Notes: generated from the sequence alone by a model not told the origin. A stretch of 64,000 nucleotides of DNA from Methylocystis heyeri (GCF_004802635.2 NZ_CP046052.1:3635501-3699500), one strand, 5' to 3'; shown: positions 53,471-62,798, counted from the first letter of the stretch. Numbers and translations: made by a program.

Positions 53471-55288
53471 TTAGCGCGGGCCTTTCGGGCCGCGGGCGGG
53501 AGGCTTGCCGCCGCGCGGAGATCCGCCGCCGGGCCGCCCCCGCGGCTTCCCGTCCCCCTTCGGCTTGCCGCGGGGCGGGCCTTTCCCGTCAGCGGCCGCG
53601 CTGCGCGGGGGGCGGCGGCCTTCGAAAGCGGGGCGTTCGCCGAAAGTTTTCTCACGCGGGGCGCGTTCCCGTTGCGGCGCGGCTTCGGCGGAGCGACGCT
53701 GCGGCCTTTCGAACTCGCGGTTTTTCGCTCCCTCGGCGCGCTGGGGACGGCGGCCTTCGAAGGCGGGGCGCTCGCCGAAAGATTTCTCACGCGGGGCGCG
53801 TTCCCGTTGTGGCGAGGCTTCGGCGGAGCGACGCTGCGGCCTTTCGAACTCGCGGTTTTTCGCGCCCTCGGCGCGCTGGGGGCGGCGGCCTTCGAAGGCG
53901 GGGCGTTCGCCGAAAGATTTCTCACGCGGGGCACGTTCCCGTTGGGGCGCGGCCTCCCGGTCACGGCGCTGGGGCCTTTCAAACTCGCGGCTCTCGGCCC
54001 GCGGGGGCCGCGGCGATCTTGTCGCCTTATCCACCCCCGCGGGGGCTCTTTCGCGGCGCACACGGGATTCGCCCTGCCCGGAGGAAGCCGCGCGCACCGG
54101 TCTTCCGGCGTCCTGCGCGCGCGCGGGTTTTTCCCCGGAGCGCGCGCGTGGTTTGCGATCGAGCGGCGCGTCCTGGTCGCGCCTGATGGCGGCGAAACGG
54201 CGCGCATTGCGGGTCCCTTCGGCGGGTTTCTCGCCCTTGACGACGATCCGCTCCACCGCCACGGAGCGACCCTTGCGATCGGCGGTGACGGCGCGCTCAA
54301 CCCGGGCGCGCGGCGTCTGCCGGGCGTCGGTCTCCCGCTGCTTACGCAGCGACGAAACATGCTGGCGCGGACGGCTTTCGTCCTTGCGGCGCTTCTCCTG
54401 CGCTTCGGCCGCGGAGGGCGGCTCCCGCAGGCCCGAAGAAAAGTCGACGCCCGCGAGTTCGGCGAGGCCTTTTCCGAGCTGATCGCGCAGAACCTTGAGC
54501 TTGACCTCTTCGACCGCGCCTTCCGCCAGGTCGCCGAGCTGGAACGGCCCGAAAGAAATGCGGATGAGACGGTTCACGTCCAGAGCCAGATGCTCCAGAA
54601 CGCGCTTGATCTCGCGGTTCTTGCCTTCGGTGAGGCCCATGGTGAGCCAGGCGTTGGCGCCCTGCACCCGGTCGAGCCGCGCCTCGATCGGCGCATAGGC
54701 CACGCCTTCGACGGTGACGCCTCTGGCCAGCGTGTCGAGCTGCGCCTGATCGACCTCGCCATGGGCGCGCACGCGATAGCGGCGAGTCCAGCCGGTCGCC
54801 GGAAGTTCGAGCGTGCGCGCGAGGCCGCCGTCATTGGTGAGCAGCAGCAGGCCTTCGGTGTTGATGTCGAGCCGGCCCACGCTCACGACGCGCGGCAGGT
54901 CGGGCCAGCGCTCGGAAAGAAAATCGAAGACGGTTTGCCGCCCTTCGGGGTCTTTCGCGCTGGTGACGAGGCCTGCGGGCTTGTGGAACAGGAACAGCCG
55001 GGTGCGCTCGCGCTCGGCCATCGGCTTGCCGTCGATGAGGATATTGTCCCCCTCGCGGATGTTGAAGGCCGGACTTGCGAGCGTTTTTCCATTGACCGAG
55101 ACGCGGCCTTCCGCGATCCACTGTTCGGCGTCGCGCCGCGAGCAGGCTCCCGCGCGCGCCATCACCTTGGCGACGCGCTCGCCTTCGAATTCTTTTTCCG
55201 GCGGCGCGCTCGGTGCGGCGCGGCGGCGCATGGGCTTTTCGCCGCCCTTGGCGGGGGCGCGGGAACGTCTTGGTTTGTCATCGGTCAT
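53471..55288 (-). CDS. rluB: rRNA pseudouridine synthase (RluB/RsuA family) with a long repeat tail
   Basis: 605 residues. An S4 domain spans about 39-95 (RVAKVMARAGACSRRDAEQW) and the RsuA-type catalytic domain about 98-280, with catalytic Asp141 in VGRLDINTEGLLLLTNDG. The remaining 325 residues are an Arg/Glu/Pro-rich disordered tail containing three near-identical 45-residue repeats. RluB-class enzymes make pseudouridine 2605 in 23S rRNA; the tail is much longer than in E. coli RluB (about 290 residues) and probably helps RNA binding. The rluB rather than rluE/rsuA assignment rests on overall similarity. Confidence 0.85.
   Translation of the reverse strand: MTDDKPRRSRAPAKGGEKPMRRRAAPSAPPEKEFEGERVAKVMARAGACSRRDAEQWIAEGRVSVNGKTLASPAFNIREGDNILIDGKPMAERERTRLFLFHKPAGLVTSAKDPEGRQTVFDFLSERWPDLPRVVSVGRLDINTEGLLLLTNDGGLARTLELPATGWTRRYRVRAHGEVDQAQLDTLARGVTVEGVAYAPIEARLDRVQGANAWLTMGLTEGKNREIKRVLEHLALDVNRLIRISFGPFQLGDLAEGAVEEVKLKVLRDQLGKGLAELAGVDFSSGLREPPSAAEAQEKRRKDESRPRQHVSSLRKQRETDARQTPRARVERAVTADRKGRSVAVERIVVKGEKPAEGTRNARRFAAIRRDQDAPLDRKPRARSGEKPARAQDAGRPVRAASSGQGESRVRRERAPAGVDKATRSPRPPRAESREFERPQRRDREAAPQRERAPREKSFGERPAFEGRRPQRAEGAKNREFERPQRRSAEASPQRERAPREKSFGERPAFEGRRPQRAEGAKNREFERPQRRSAEAAPQRERAPREKTFGERPAFEGRRPPRSAAADGKGPPRGKPKGDGKPRGRPGGGSPRGGKPPARGPKGPR
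53605..53995 (-). repeat. Three 135-bp tandem repeats in the rluB tail
   Basis: The unit is 45 codons: REFERPQRR, then QRERAPREKSFGERPAFEGR and RPQRAEGAKN. Matching points are spaced exactly 135 bases apart (53641, 53776, 53911). Copies differ by a few codons (RDREAAP, RSAEASP, RSAEAAP), so they arose by recent unit duplication. Confidence 0.85.
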
Positions 55289-55341
55289 GAGCTTTGATAG
55301 CAGGCAAAGCGAGGCGAATGAAAGGGCGAAGCGAAGCCGCC

Positions 55342-55785
55342 ATGAAACACGACCCTTTCGAGGCCGCTTTCGCCGCCGCGCGGCGGGCCGCGCAACAGGG
55401 CGAGACGCCGGTCGGCGCGGCGATTGCGCGCAGCGGCAAGATCATCGCCGCCGCCGGCAATCGCACGATTTCCGACCGCGACCCCACCGCCCATGCCGAG
55501 ATATTGGCGATTCGCGCCGCCTGCGCAGAGCTGGGCTCCGAGCGGCTGATCGATTGCGATCTCTATGTGACGCTCGAGCCCTGCGCCATGTGCGCGGGAG
55601 CGATTTCCTTCGCCCGCATCCGGCGGCTGTATTTTAGCGCGAGTGATCCCAAAGGGGGCGCGGTGGAACATGGCGCGAGGTTTTTCTCTCAAGCAACCTG
55701 CCACCACGCGCCCGAGGTCTATGGGGGGTTGCGCGAAAGCCAGGCCGCGCAAATGCTGCGGGAGTTTTTTCAGGCCCGGCGGTGA
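55342..55785 (+). CDS. tadA: tRNA-specific adenosine deaminase TadA
   Basis: About 147 residues from the ATG at 55342; ATGs at 55318 and 55294 are possible but add non-conserved residues. The zinc site is TAHAEILAIR (His51, proton-shuttling Glu53) and LEPCAMCAGA (Cys81, Cys84). TadA converts A34 to inosine in tRNA-Arg(ACG). Divergent from rluB, with only about 50 bases between, so promoters overlap. Confidence 0.9.
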   Translation: MKHDPFEAAFAAARRAAQQGETPVGAAIARSGKIIAAAGNRTISDRDPTAHAEILAIRAACAELGSERLIDCDLYVTLEPCAMCAGAISFARIRRLYFSASDPKGGAVEHGARFFSQATCHHAPEVYGGLRESQAAQMLREFFQARR

Positions 55786-55813
55786 GGCGGGGCAGTTCTT
55801 CGCGCCGGGAGCT

Positions 55814-55939
55814 GTCATTGCGAGCGCAGCGAAGCAATCCAGGGGCAAAGCAGGAAATAAAAATAGACTTATTTGTCGATTAAAAATAAGAAATGACGCT
55901 TGATGTGGCTCTGGATTGCTTCACCGCGCTCGCAGTGAC
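55814..55939. repeat. Long inverted repeat, MITE-like
   Basis: The left arm GTCATTGCGAGCGCAGCGAA-GCAATCCAG (55814 on) is matched by the right arm CTGGATTGCTTCACCGCGCT-CGCAGTGAC ending at 55939; about 70 A+T-rich bases lie between, with a small inner hairpin (CTTATTT/AAATAAG). The arm sequence is of the widely scattered 'CATTGCGAGCG..GAAGCAATCC' type seen in many bacteria. It fills most of the 236-base gap between tadA and the ccm operon. Confidence 0.8.
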
Positions 55940-56021
55940 GGGCGCAGGGCGCCCGTATTACTTCTATCGTTTACAGAACTTCGCCGCTATCCCAGTACAG
56001 ATTTTCACGGCGCCCGGCTAC

Positions 56022-57434
56022 TCAAAGAAACCCTTCCAGCGCCTTCAGCACCGCCTCGGGCGCTTCTTCCGCGAGGTAATGGCCGCTGTCGATAGCCTCG
56101 CCGCGAAGATCGCTCGCCCACTCCCGCCAGCTTTCGAGCAGCGAGGGCTGCTGCGGAAAATGCGCGGCGCTCCAGAGCAGCTGCGTTGGCACGATGATCT
56201 TTTTGCCCGCCGCCTTGTCGGCGAGCAGCTGCTCCTTGTCGACCCCTTCGCCGGCGCGAAAGTCCTCGCAAAAGGCATGGATGCGCAGGGGATCGGCGAA
56301 GGCTGCGCAATAGGCCTCCAGGGCCGTGTCACCGAAGGGATCGAGGGTCTTGTCGCGGGTTCCGTTCTGCAGCGCGTCGATCAGAAAACCGCCGGGGTCC
56401 ATGGCGATCAGATTTTCGGGACGCGGCGCCTCGAAGCTCATGAATTTGGCGCGGCCGACCCGCTGGAGATTGGAGTCGCCGACACCCTCTTCCAGCGGGG
56501 CGATGTCGAGCAGGGCGAGCCTCGTAAGCCGGCCGGGATGATCGAGGGCGAGGCGCATGCCGACCCTCGCCCCGCGGTCGTGGCCGACCAGCGCAAATTG
56601 CACATGGCCGAGCTCTTCCATCACCGTTACGGCGTCCTCGGCCATCAGGCGCTTGGCGTAGCTCTTGCCGTTCTCGCTGTCGGGGACGGAGGACCAGCCA
56701 TAGCCGCGAAGGTCCATGACGACGACGAAGAAGCGCTCGGCGAGGCGAGAGGCGATCTTCCGCCAGGCGATATTGGTCTCGCCGAAGCCGTGCAGCAGCA
56801 GCACCGGCGCTCCCGCGCCATGGGAGCGGGCGAAGATCTTGCCGGCTTGCGTGTCGATCCAATGAGAGGCGAAGCCGGGGTAGAAGTCGTGTGAGTTGGA
56901 CATGTCCGGAGAGGCTTGGTGGTTGGAGGAGTGCTGCGCGGACGTTGGCGCACCCCCGGAGGCATCGGCGTTTTCGACGCCGAGCTCCTTGAGCCGGAGG
57001 CGTTCCGCCTCGCTCAAGGCTTTTGGGGTCGCCACGGCCCAACGGCGTTTGCGGGCGGCGCTCCAGATCGCCGAGCCTCCGCCGATAAGGACCAGCAGCG
57101 GCGCAAGCCAGAGCAGCAGCGTCTCCGGCTTGAACGGCGGGCGCAGCAGCACGAAATCGCCATAGCGCGAGACCACGAAGTTACGGACCTGCTCGTCGGT
57201 GGCGCCGACCTTGATCTGTTCGCGCACCAGCGTGCGCAGATCCTTGGCAAGCGGCGCGTCGGAATCGTCGATGGACTGGTTCTGGCAGACGAGACAGCGC
57301 AATTCGCCCGAAATGTTGCGCGCACGGGCTTCCAGCGCCGGGTCCGAAAGCTTTTCGCTGGGCTCCAGCGCGAAAGCCGAGAACGGAACCGCAAGGCCGG
57401 CAAGAAGGGAGAAGGTTTTCAGAGACTGTTTCAT
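56022..57434 (-). CDS. ccmH: CcmH fused in frame to an alpha/beta hydrolase
   Basis: 470 residues. Residues 1-22 are a signal peptide, the CcmH thiol site is LRCLVCQNQS (Cys47, Cys50), and two helices of membrane anchor end near 125; this is a complete CcmH (cytochrome c maturation, reduction of apocytochrome thiols). No stop codon follows. After a 20-residue linker (160-177) comes a full alpha/beta hydrolase of the haloacetate dehalogenase type: LLLHGFGETNIAWRK, the nucleophile in VGHDRGARVGMRL, and the His in DSGHYLAEEAPE. Met178 (codon at 56901-56903) could start a separate hydrolase, but no ribosome-binding site precedes it. The start overlaps ccmF by ATGA. Confidence 0.82.
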   Translation of the reverse strand: MKQSLKTFSLLAGLAVPFSAFALEPSEKLSDPALEARARNISGELRCLVCQNQSIDDSDAPLAKDLRTLVREQIKVGATDEQVRNFVVSRYGDFVLLRPPFKPETLLLWLAPLLVLIGGGSAIWSAARKRRWAVATPKALSEAERLRLKELGVENADASGGAPTSAQHSSNHQASPDMSNSHDFYPGFASHWIDTQAGKIFARSHGAGAPVLLLHGFGETNIAWRKIASRLAERFFVVVMDLRGYGWSSVPDSENGKSYAKRLMAEDAVTVMEELGHVQFALVGHDRGARVGMRLALDHPGRLTRLALLDIAPLEEGVGDSNLQRVGRAKFMSFEAPRPENLIAMDPGGFLIDALQNGTRDKTLDPFGDTALEAYCAAFADPLRIHAFCEDFRAGEGVDKEQLLADKAAGKKIIVPTQLLWSAAHFPQQPSLLESWREWASDLRGEAIDSGHYLAEEAPEAVLKALEGFL

Positions 57435-59404
57435 TCGGCCGCCTGCGGCAAGGGGGCGCTCGCGCGCCTTGCGACGCCGATGCGCAATCTCCGGTCGGCG
57501 AGCGAAAATGCGCCGCCGAGCGCCATGACCAGAGCGCCGATCCAGATCAGCGTGACCAGCGGCTTGTAATAAAGGCGCGCGTCGACGGTTCCATCGGCGT
57601 GAGATTCGCCCAGCGCGGCATAGACCTGGCCGAGGCCGAGAGTGGCGATGCCGGCCTCGGTGCGGGCCATTTTGCGCGCCTGGTAGAAGCGCTTGGCGGG
57701 TTCGATCCGGGCAACGACCGCGCCGTCTCGCCTCACGTCCATTGTGGCGTAGGTTTCGGTGTAGTTCGGCCCGCTGCGCGGCGCGATATCGGTAAGGACG
57801 ATCCGATAGGGGCCGACCTCGTACGCATTGCCGACGCTCATGGTGACGATGTTCTCGACGCCCCAGCCGGTGGCGGCGAGGCCGAGCAGCGACAGGCCCA
57901 TTCCGGCATGGGCTATGGCCGTGCCGAAGGCCGACAGCGGAAGGCCCAAGAACCGCGCGAGCGTCGCCCCCGGCGAGCCGCCGCGCAGAAGCGCCCTTTG
58001 CATCAGCTCGGAGAGCGAACCGACCACGAGATAGACGGCGACGCCCGCTGCGACCACCGAAAGCCAGGGCGCGCCCTCGAAAGCGCCGAAGGCGCCGAGC
58101 GCCAGCAGTCCGGCGACGAAGGCGGCGCGCAGCCGCTGCAGGGCGGCGGGAAGATCGCCGCGCTTCCAGGCCAGCATCTGCCCGATGGGAATGAGCAGGG
58201 CGAGCGGCAAAGCGATGGGGATCAGCACCGTATTGAAGAAGGGCGCGCCGACAGAGATTTTCTCCCCCGTCATGGCTTCGAGCGCCAGCGGATAAAGCGT
58301 GCCGATGACCACCGTGGCGCAGCACACCGTCAAAAGCAGATTGTTCACCACCAGCGCGCCCTCGCGCGAGATCGGGGTGAAAAGCCCGCCGACCGGTAGG
58401 GCGCCGGCCCGCAGGGCGAACAGCGCGAGCGCGCCGCCGATGAAGAAGACCAGAATCGCCAGGATGAAGACGCCGCGCTCGGGATCGCTGGCGAAGGCGT
58501 GGACCGAGGTCAGCACGCCGGAGCGCACCAGGAAGGTGCCGAGCAGCGAGAGCGAAAAGGCCAGGATCGAAAGGAAAATGGTCCAGATCTTGAGCGCCTC
58601 GCGCTTTTCCATGACCGCGGCGCTGTGGACCAGCGCGGTGCCCGCGAGCCAGGGCATCAGCGAGGCGTTTTCGACCGGATCCCAGAACCAGAATCCGCCC
58701 CAGCCGAGCGTGTAATAGGCCCAGTAAGAACCCATCGCGATGCCGAGCGTCAGGCTCAGCCAGGCCCCCAGCGTCCAGGGCCGGATGATGCGGGCCCAGG
58801 CGGCGTCGATGCGCCCGCCGATGAGGGCGGCGGCGGCGAAGGAGAACACCACCGAGAAGCCGACATAGCCGAGGTACAGCAGCGGAGGATGAATAGCGAG
58901 GCCGGGGTCCTGCAGGATCGGGTTGAGGTCGCGCCCTTCCCAGGGCGCCTGCGCGACGCGGGCGAAGGGATTGGAAGTCAGCAGGATGAAGAGCAGGAAA
59001 GCCGCGCCCAGGAGTCCCTGCATCGCCAGCGTGTCGGCGCGAAGCCGCGCCGGCATGGCGGCCGAGAAGGCGGCGATCAGCGCCCCGCAGAAGGAAAGCA
59101 CCAGCACCCACAAAAGCATGGAGCCTTCGTGGTTCCCCCACACGCCGGAAATCTTGTAGATCAAGGGCTTGGCCGAATGGGAGTTCTCGATCACATTGAG
59201 AAGCGAGAAATCCGAAGCGACATGGGCGTAGGTGAGCGCGCCATAAGCCAGGGCGACCAGCGCGAATTGCGCGATCGCCGCCGGGCGTGCGACCCCCATC
59301 AGGGCGCTGTCGCCGAGGCGGGCGCCCGCAAAGGGAATGAAAGCCTGGGCCAGCGCAAGGGCCAGCGCCAGAACGAGGGCGAAATGTCCGGTTTCGACGA
59401 TCAT
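57431..59404 (-). CDS. ccmF: Cytochrome c heme lyase subunit CcmF
   Basis: 657 residues, about 15 membrane segments, full length. The tryptophan-rich heme-handling motif WGGFWFWDPVENASLMPWL is near residue 220, preceded by VWGNHEGSMLLWVL. CcmF with CcmH ligates heme to apocytochrome c in the periplasm. It sits between ccmE (stop eight bases upstream) and ccmH (4-bp overlap) in the classic alphaproteobacterial cycHJKL order. Confidence 0.95.
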   Translation of the reverse strand: MIVETGHFALVLALALALAQAFIPFAGARLGDSALMGVARPAAIAQFALVALAYGALTYAHVASDFSLLNVIENSHSAKPLIYKISGVWGNHEGSMLLWVLVLSFCGALIAAFSAAMPARLRADTLAMQGLLGAAFLLFILLTSNPFARVAQAPWEGRDLNPILQDPGLAIHPPLLYLGYVGFSVVFSFAAAALIGGRIDAAWARIIRPWTLGAWLSLTLGIAMGSYWAYYTLGWGGFWFWDPVENASLMPWLAGTALVHSAAVMEKREALKIWTIFLSILAFSLSLLGTFLVRSGVLTSVHAFASDPERGVFILAILVFFIGGALALFALRAGALPVGGLFTPISREGALVVNNLLLTVCCATVVIGTLYPLALEAMTGEKISVGAPFFNTVLIPIALPLALLIPIGQMLAWKRGDLPAALQRLRAAFVAGLLALGAFGAFEGAPWLSVVAAGVAVYLVVGSLSELMQRALLRGGSPGATLARFLGLPLSAFGTAIAHAGMGLSLLGLAATGWGVENIVTMSVGNAYEVGPYRIVLTDIAPRSGPNYTETYATMDVRRDGAVVARIEPAKRFYQARKMARTEAGIATLGLGQVYAALGESHADGTVDARLYYKPLVTLIWIGALVMALGGAFSLADRRLRIGVARRASAPLPQAAE

Positions 59405-59411
59405 GCGCGCC

Positions 59412-59852
59412 TCATTTCTTTTCGCCCTGCCAGACGCCTTGTTTCTTGAGCGCTTCGGCCACGTCGCGCGGCATGTAGCGCTCGTCGTGCTTGGCCAGCA
59501 CGCTGTCGGCGCGGAACCTGCCCTCGCCGGCGAGCACGCCGTCCGCGACCACGCCCTGTCCCTCGCGGAAGAGATCCGGCAGCAGCCCGGTATAGGTCAC
59601 GGCCACTTCTTTGGCGGTGTCGGTGATTACGAAGCTCACGTCGCGGCCCTCGCCTTTGACGACCGAGCCCTGCTTCACCAGGCCGCCGATGCGCAGCCGC
59701 GCGCCGGGCGCCGGGTGTTTTTCGACGAGTTGCGTCGGCGTGTAGAAGAACACGATATTGTCGCGCAGCGCGAACATGACCAGTCCGGCCGCGAGCCCGA
59801 GCGCCGCCAGGGCGCCGGAAATGAGCGTCAGCCGTTTGCCTTTGCGCGTCAT
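59412..59852 (-). CDS. ccmE: Heme chaperone CcmE
   Basis: 146 residues. One N-terminal membrane anchor is followed by an OB-fold periplasmic domain: [38 protein letters not shown], and the heme-binding [10 protein letters not shown], where His122 forms the covalent bond to heme and Tyr126 is the axial ligand. It receives heme from CcmC and hands it to CcmFH. Confidence 0.95.
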   Translation of the reverse strand: MTRKGKRLTLISGALAALGLAAGLVMFALRDNIVFFYTPTQLVEKHPAPGARLRIGGLVKQGSVVKGEGRDVSFVITDTAKEVAVTYTGLLPDLFREGQGVVADGVLAGEGRFRADSVLAKHDERYMPRDVAEALKKQGVWQGEKK

Positions 59853-59854
59853 GG

Positions 59855-60982
59855 CTACCTTCCGATGTTCAATTGTTCGGCCAGCGCGTCGAGCCGGGCG
59901 ACTTCCTGCGGCTTGCCCGACAGCGCCTTTTTGCCGTCGCTGAGCGCGGTTTTGGCTTTATCGGGCTCGGACAGCACGCTGTAGGCGCGGATCAGCTTCA
60001 GCCAGCCTTCCACGTCGTCGCCCTTTTGGGCAAGGCGCTCCGCGAGCCTCGCCACCATGCCGCGGATGGTCGCCTCCTGCTGGCTTCTGGGCAGGGCCGC
60101 GATGGCCTTGCCCTGTTCCGTGGCCGGGCCCTCGGCGGTCGTCGCCGCCGGCTGCTCCGCCGCGGGGCCGCCGGACAATTTGTCGAGCTGGCCCTGGACG
60201 AGGTCGCGATAACCGGCCTGCGAGGGCGCGTCGGCCAGCAGCTTCGTCCAGATGTCGCGCGCTTTTTCGCTCTCGCCTTCCTGCGCTGCGCCGAGGCCGA
60301 GATAATAGCGCGCCATGGCGTCTTTTTCGTCGAGGGCGAGGGCGGCGTCGAACTGGCGGCGCGCCGCCGGCGTCACCTCGCCTTGCGCGGCGATGACGAT
60401 GGCTTCGCCGAGCGCGTCGTGACGGGTCGGCGTCGCGCCCAGCAGCCGCAAGGCTTCGCCAAAGGCGTGCACGGCTTCTTCATAGCGGCCGTTGCGCAGA
60501 TAGAAGGGGGCGACCACCTCGAAGCCGCGCCCGTCCTCGGGATGCTGGACGAGATGGGCCTCGATCTGGGCCACGGCTGCGGAAAGATCCTGATGCGGCG
60601 GGGTCTTCGCCAGCCGCTCGGCCAGAGGCATATCCGGCAGATTGGCGGAGCCTAGATGAAGATAGAGCGGCAAAGCGACGACCGGAACCAGAACCACGGT
60701 CGCGACGGCGGCGGCAGCGCGCAATTTTCCCGATGCGAGAGAGGTTTTCTCCCCCGTCTGGCTGGCGCGCAAAAGCCGGCGCGCGGCCTCCAGCCGGGCG
60801 GCCTCGGCGTCGCCGGGGTCGAGCCGTCCTTCGGCGCATTCGCGCTCGATTTCCGCGATCTGCTCGCTGAAAAAGGCTTTGTCGGTGGCGCTCGCGTCGG
60901 CGGGCGCGTTTTTTCGGGCGAGCGGCGCGAGCACGGCCATGACGGCGGCGCCGGTGAGAAGGGCGAAAACGAGCCAGATCAT
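59855..60982 (-). CDS. ccmI: Cytochrome c biogenesis factor CcmI (CycH)
   Basis: About 375 residues from the ATG at 60982 ([20 protein letters not shown]), which opens the first membrane helix; a longer frame adds 24 residues unlike the family. A second helix lies near residue 95, and the C-terminal periplasmic part carries TPR-like repeats ([40 protein letters not shown]). CcmI binds apocytochrome c and delivers it to CcmFH. First gene of the ccm operon. Confidence 0.9.
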   Translation of the reverse strand: MIWLVFALLTGAAVMAVLAPLARKNAPADASATDKAFFSEQIAEIERECAEGRLDPGDAEAARLEAARRLLRASQTGEKTSLASGKLRAAAAVATVVLVPVVALPLYLHLGSANLPDMPLAERLAKTPPHQDLSAAVAQIEAHLVQHPEDGRGFEVVAPFYLRNGRYEEAVHAFGEALRLLGATPTRHDALGEAIVIAAQGEVTPAARRQFDAALALDEKDAMARYYLGLGAAQEGESEKARDIWTKLLADAPSQAGYRDLVQGQLDKLSGGPAAEQPAATTAEGPATEQGKAIAALPRSQQEATIRGMVARLAERLAQKGDDVEGWLKLIRAYSVLSEPDKAKTALSDGKKALSGKPQEVARLDALAEQLNIGR

Positions 60983-61232
60983 GCGTGTTTGTTTAGAGGG
61001 TTGCGCCGGGCTTTGGAAGCGCGGCGTGAGACCTCGGCTAAGGAAAGTCGACAAAAATAGGCGGATTTATTCCCGGCGACGCCAAATCAAGGCGCCCGCG
61101 CCGGTTCGAGCAATGGGTTGGTCTGGTTTCCGTTTGTGACCCATAGCTGACGAAGCTCCGAAGGATCGGCCGCGGGTTGCAAAATCCAAACGGCATCCAA
61201 CGCGACGCCCCGATACGGAACGGGAACGCCCC

Positions 61233-61279
61233 TTGACGCGGCGTCCTCAGCTTGCTACTTTCTATTACCCAATAGGTAA
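61233..61279 (+). promoter_or_regulatory. Promoter and operator of the higBA cassette
   Basis: A -35-like TTGACG (61233-61238) and -10-like TACTTT (61256-61261) are separated by 17 bases. Immediately downstream TTACC (61265-61269) and GGTAA (61275-61279) form an inverted repeat with a 5-base spacer. This is the usual place for a HigA autoregulatory operator. The site lies 40 bases before the toxin's GTG start. Confidence 0.6.
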
Positions 61280-61318
61280 CATTTTCGGCCGGCATACAGA
61301 TTACGAAAAAGGTACCAC

Positions 61319-61663
61319 GTGGAGATTAAAGCTAAAGGCAAGCTTAAGGCGGCGCTAGAAAGCGAAGCGGCATGCCAAAAGCAGTATGGCCGCGACATGA
61401 CGAAGAAAATCATGCTGCGCCTGAGCGTGCTGCGCGCCGCCGTGTCGCTGGCCGACTTCTGGCCACCGATGTCCGGGCCTGAACGTTGCCACGAGTTGAA
61501 AGGAAAGCGCGCGGGCACCTTTTCGATCGATCTGAATCAGCCCTATCGACTGCTATTCGTCCCAATCGAAGAGAACACGCCGACGGACCGCTCCGATGAG
61601 CCAGAGCGGTGGGCATCGATAACAAAAATAGAAATAGTCGGAATCGAGGATACCCATGGATAG
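61319..61663 (+). CDS. higB: HigB-like RelE/ParE-superfamily toxin
   Basis: 114 residues beginning at GTG 61319. The fold is suggested by KIMLRLSVLRAAVSLADFWP, HELKGKRAGTFSIDLNQPYR and LLFVPI, with the final ITKIEIVGIEDTHG, the layout of HigB/proteic killer toxins that cleave mRNA on the ribosome. The gene precedes and overlaps its antitoxin gene by eight bases, the toxin-first order of higBA. Slightly longer than typical HigB (about 95-105). Confidence 0.82.
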   Translation: MEIKAKGKLKAALESEAACQKQYGRDMTKKIMLRLSVLRAAVSLADFWPPMSGPERCHELKGKRAGTFSIDLNQPYRLLFVPIEENTPTDRSDEPERWASITKIEIVGIEDTHG

Positions 61664-62798
61664 CGTTCAGCAAGCGACTCTGCTCCCGCCGACGGCTGTC
61701 CCTCATCCTGGCGAGGTTGTGGCGGACTATCTTGAATTCCAGGGGTGGACGCAGCGCGATCTGGCGCGGCGTACGGGCCTCACGCCGAAGACCATCAGCG
61801 AGATTTGCAACGGAAAGGCTCCTGTTACAGCGCCGACGGCGCTTGCCTTGGAAAAGGTACTTCAGCGCCCCGCGCATTTTTGGCTCAACCTCCAACGTCA
61901 ATTCGAAGAAGCTGAGGCGAGGCAACTCTATCTTGTGCGATCCGCTCAATGGGCTGACTGGGCTCACAAATTCCCTCTGAGGGAGATGCGGAAGCTCCGC
62001 TTTTTGAAACCGGGGCAGACGGAAGTAGATGCCTTGCTCCACTTTCTCGGGGTGTCATCTCCTGAAAGCTGGGACGCTGTGTGGAGCGCTTCTCGTGTGG
62101 CGTACCGACAAACCCGAAAATTCGCGACTAGCGTCGAAGCAATTTCCGCGTGGGTCCGCGAAACGGAGCTTGTGGCGGCAGAACTTCAGACGGCGGATTT
62201 CAGTGATCATTTGCTCCGCGCGTCGATCGAAGAGCTAAGGCGGCTGACCAGAATACGAGCCAGTGAGGTCATGGAACCAATTCAGAAAATTTGCTCTGCG
62301 GCAGGAGTTGCCGTGGTCTGGGTTCCAGAACTGCATCACTGTGCAATTAGCGGCTGTGCGCGGATGCTCTCGGACAGGAAGGCACTCATTGCGCTGACGC
62401 TCCGGTACAAGACTGACGATCAGATGTGGTTTACCTTCTTTCATGAAGTAGGTCACTTGCTTCTTCATAGAAAAAATAGATCGTTCGTTCTTGATAACGC
62501 GGCAGATAATCTTTCTGATCAGGTCGTTGATCCTGAAATGCAACGGTATGAGAGCGAGGCAAATCAGTTTGCCGCCGACACGCTGATTCCACCTGCTGCT
62601 CTCGGCGAGTTCGTGCGGAAGAAAAGTTTCACGAACGAAGACATTCACGACTTTGCGGAAGAGATCCGAATCGGTCCGGGTATCGTTGTCGGTCGATTAC
62701 AACATGAACGCCTATTGGCGCGTCATCAAGGAAACACGCTCAAGCAAAAGCTCAACTGGCAACTTGCTGAGGATGACGACCAGACTTGGAGGCAATGA
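61656..62798 (+). CDS. higA: HigA-type antitoxin fused to an ImmA/IrrE-like metallopeptidase domain
   Basis: 380 residues. Residues about 15-80 are a Xre-type helix-turn-helix of the HigA family (HPGEVVADYLEFQGWTQRDL, GLTPKTISEICNGKAPVTAP). Residues about 210-330 are an ImmA/IrrE-like domain with the zinc site FHEVGHLLLH (His263, Glu264, His267) and a downstream YESEANQFAADTLI. The N-terminal part neutralises HigB and represses the operon; the peptidase-like part may regulate the antitoxin or sense stress. Longer than classic HigA (about 100 residues). Confidence 0.85.
   Translation: MDSVQQATLLPPTAVPHPGEVVADYLEFQGWTQRDLARRTGLTPKTISEICNGKAPVTAPTALALEKVLQRPAHFWLNLQRQFEEAEARQLYLVRSAQWADWAHKFPLREMRKLRFLKPGQTEVDALLHFLGVSSPESWDAVWSASRVAYRQTRKFATSVEAISAWVRETELVAAELQTADFSDHLLRASIEELRRLTRIRASEVMEPIQKICSAAGVAVVWVPELHHCAISGCARMLSDRKALIALTLRYKTDDQMWFTFFHEVGHLLLHRKNRSFVLDNAADNLSDQVVDPEMQRYESEANQFAADTLIPPAALGEFVRKKSFTNEDIHDFAEEIRIGPGIVVGRLQHERLLARHQGNTLKQKLNWQLAEDDDQTWRQ

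Noticed and set aside
52937-55297. A 786-codon plus-strand frame opposite rsmD and rluB
   Set aside because: It is the antisense shadow of rsmD and the repetitive rluB gene, whose minus-strand products have clear domains.
57435-59141. Possible 1,039-residue protein covering ccmF, ccmH and the hydrolase in one frame
   Set aside because: The part before Met at 57434 is out of frame with ccmF and is only its shadow; the real protein starts at the ccmH ATG.
57599-59449. Long plus-strand frames opposite ccmF
   Set aside because: They are low-complexity Gly/Arg/Ala antisense shadows; the minus strand encodes an unmistakable CcmF.
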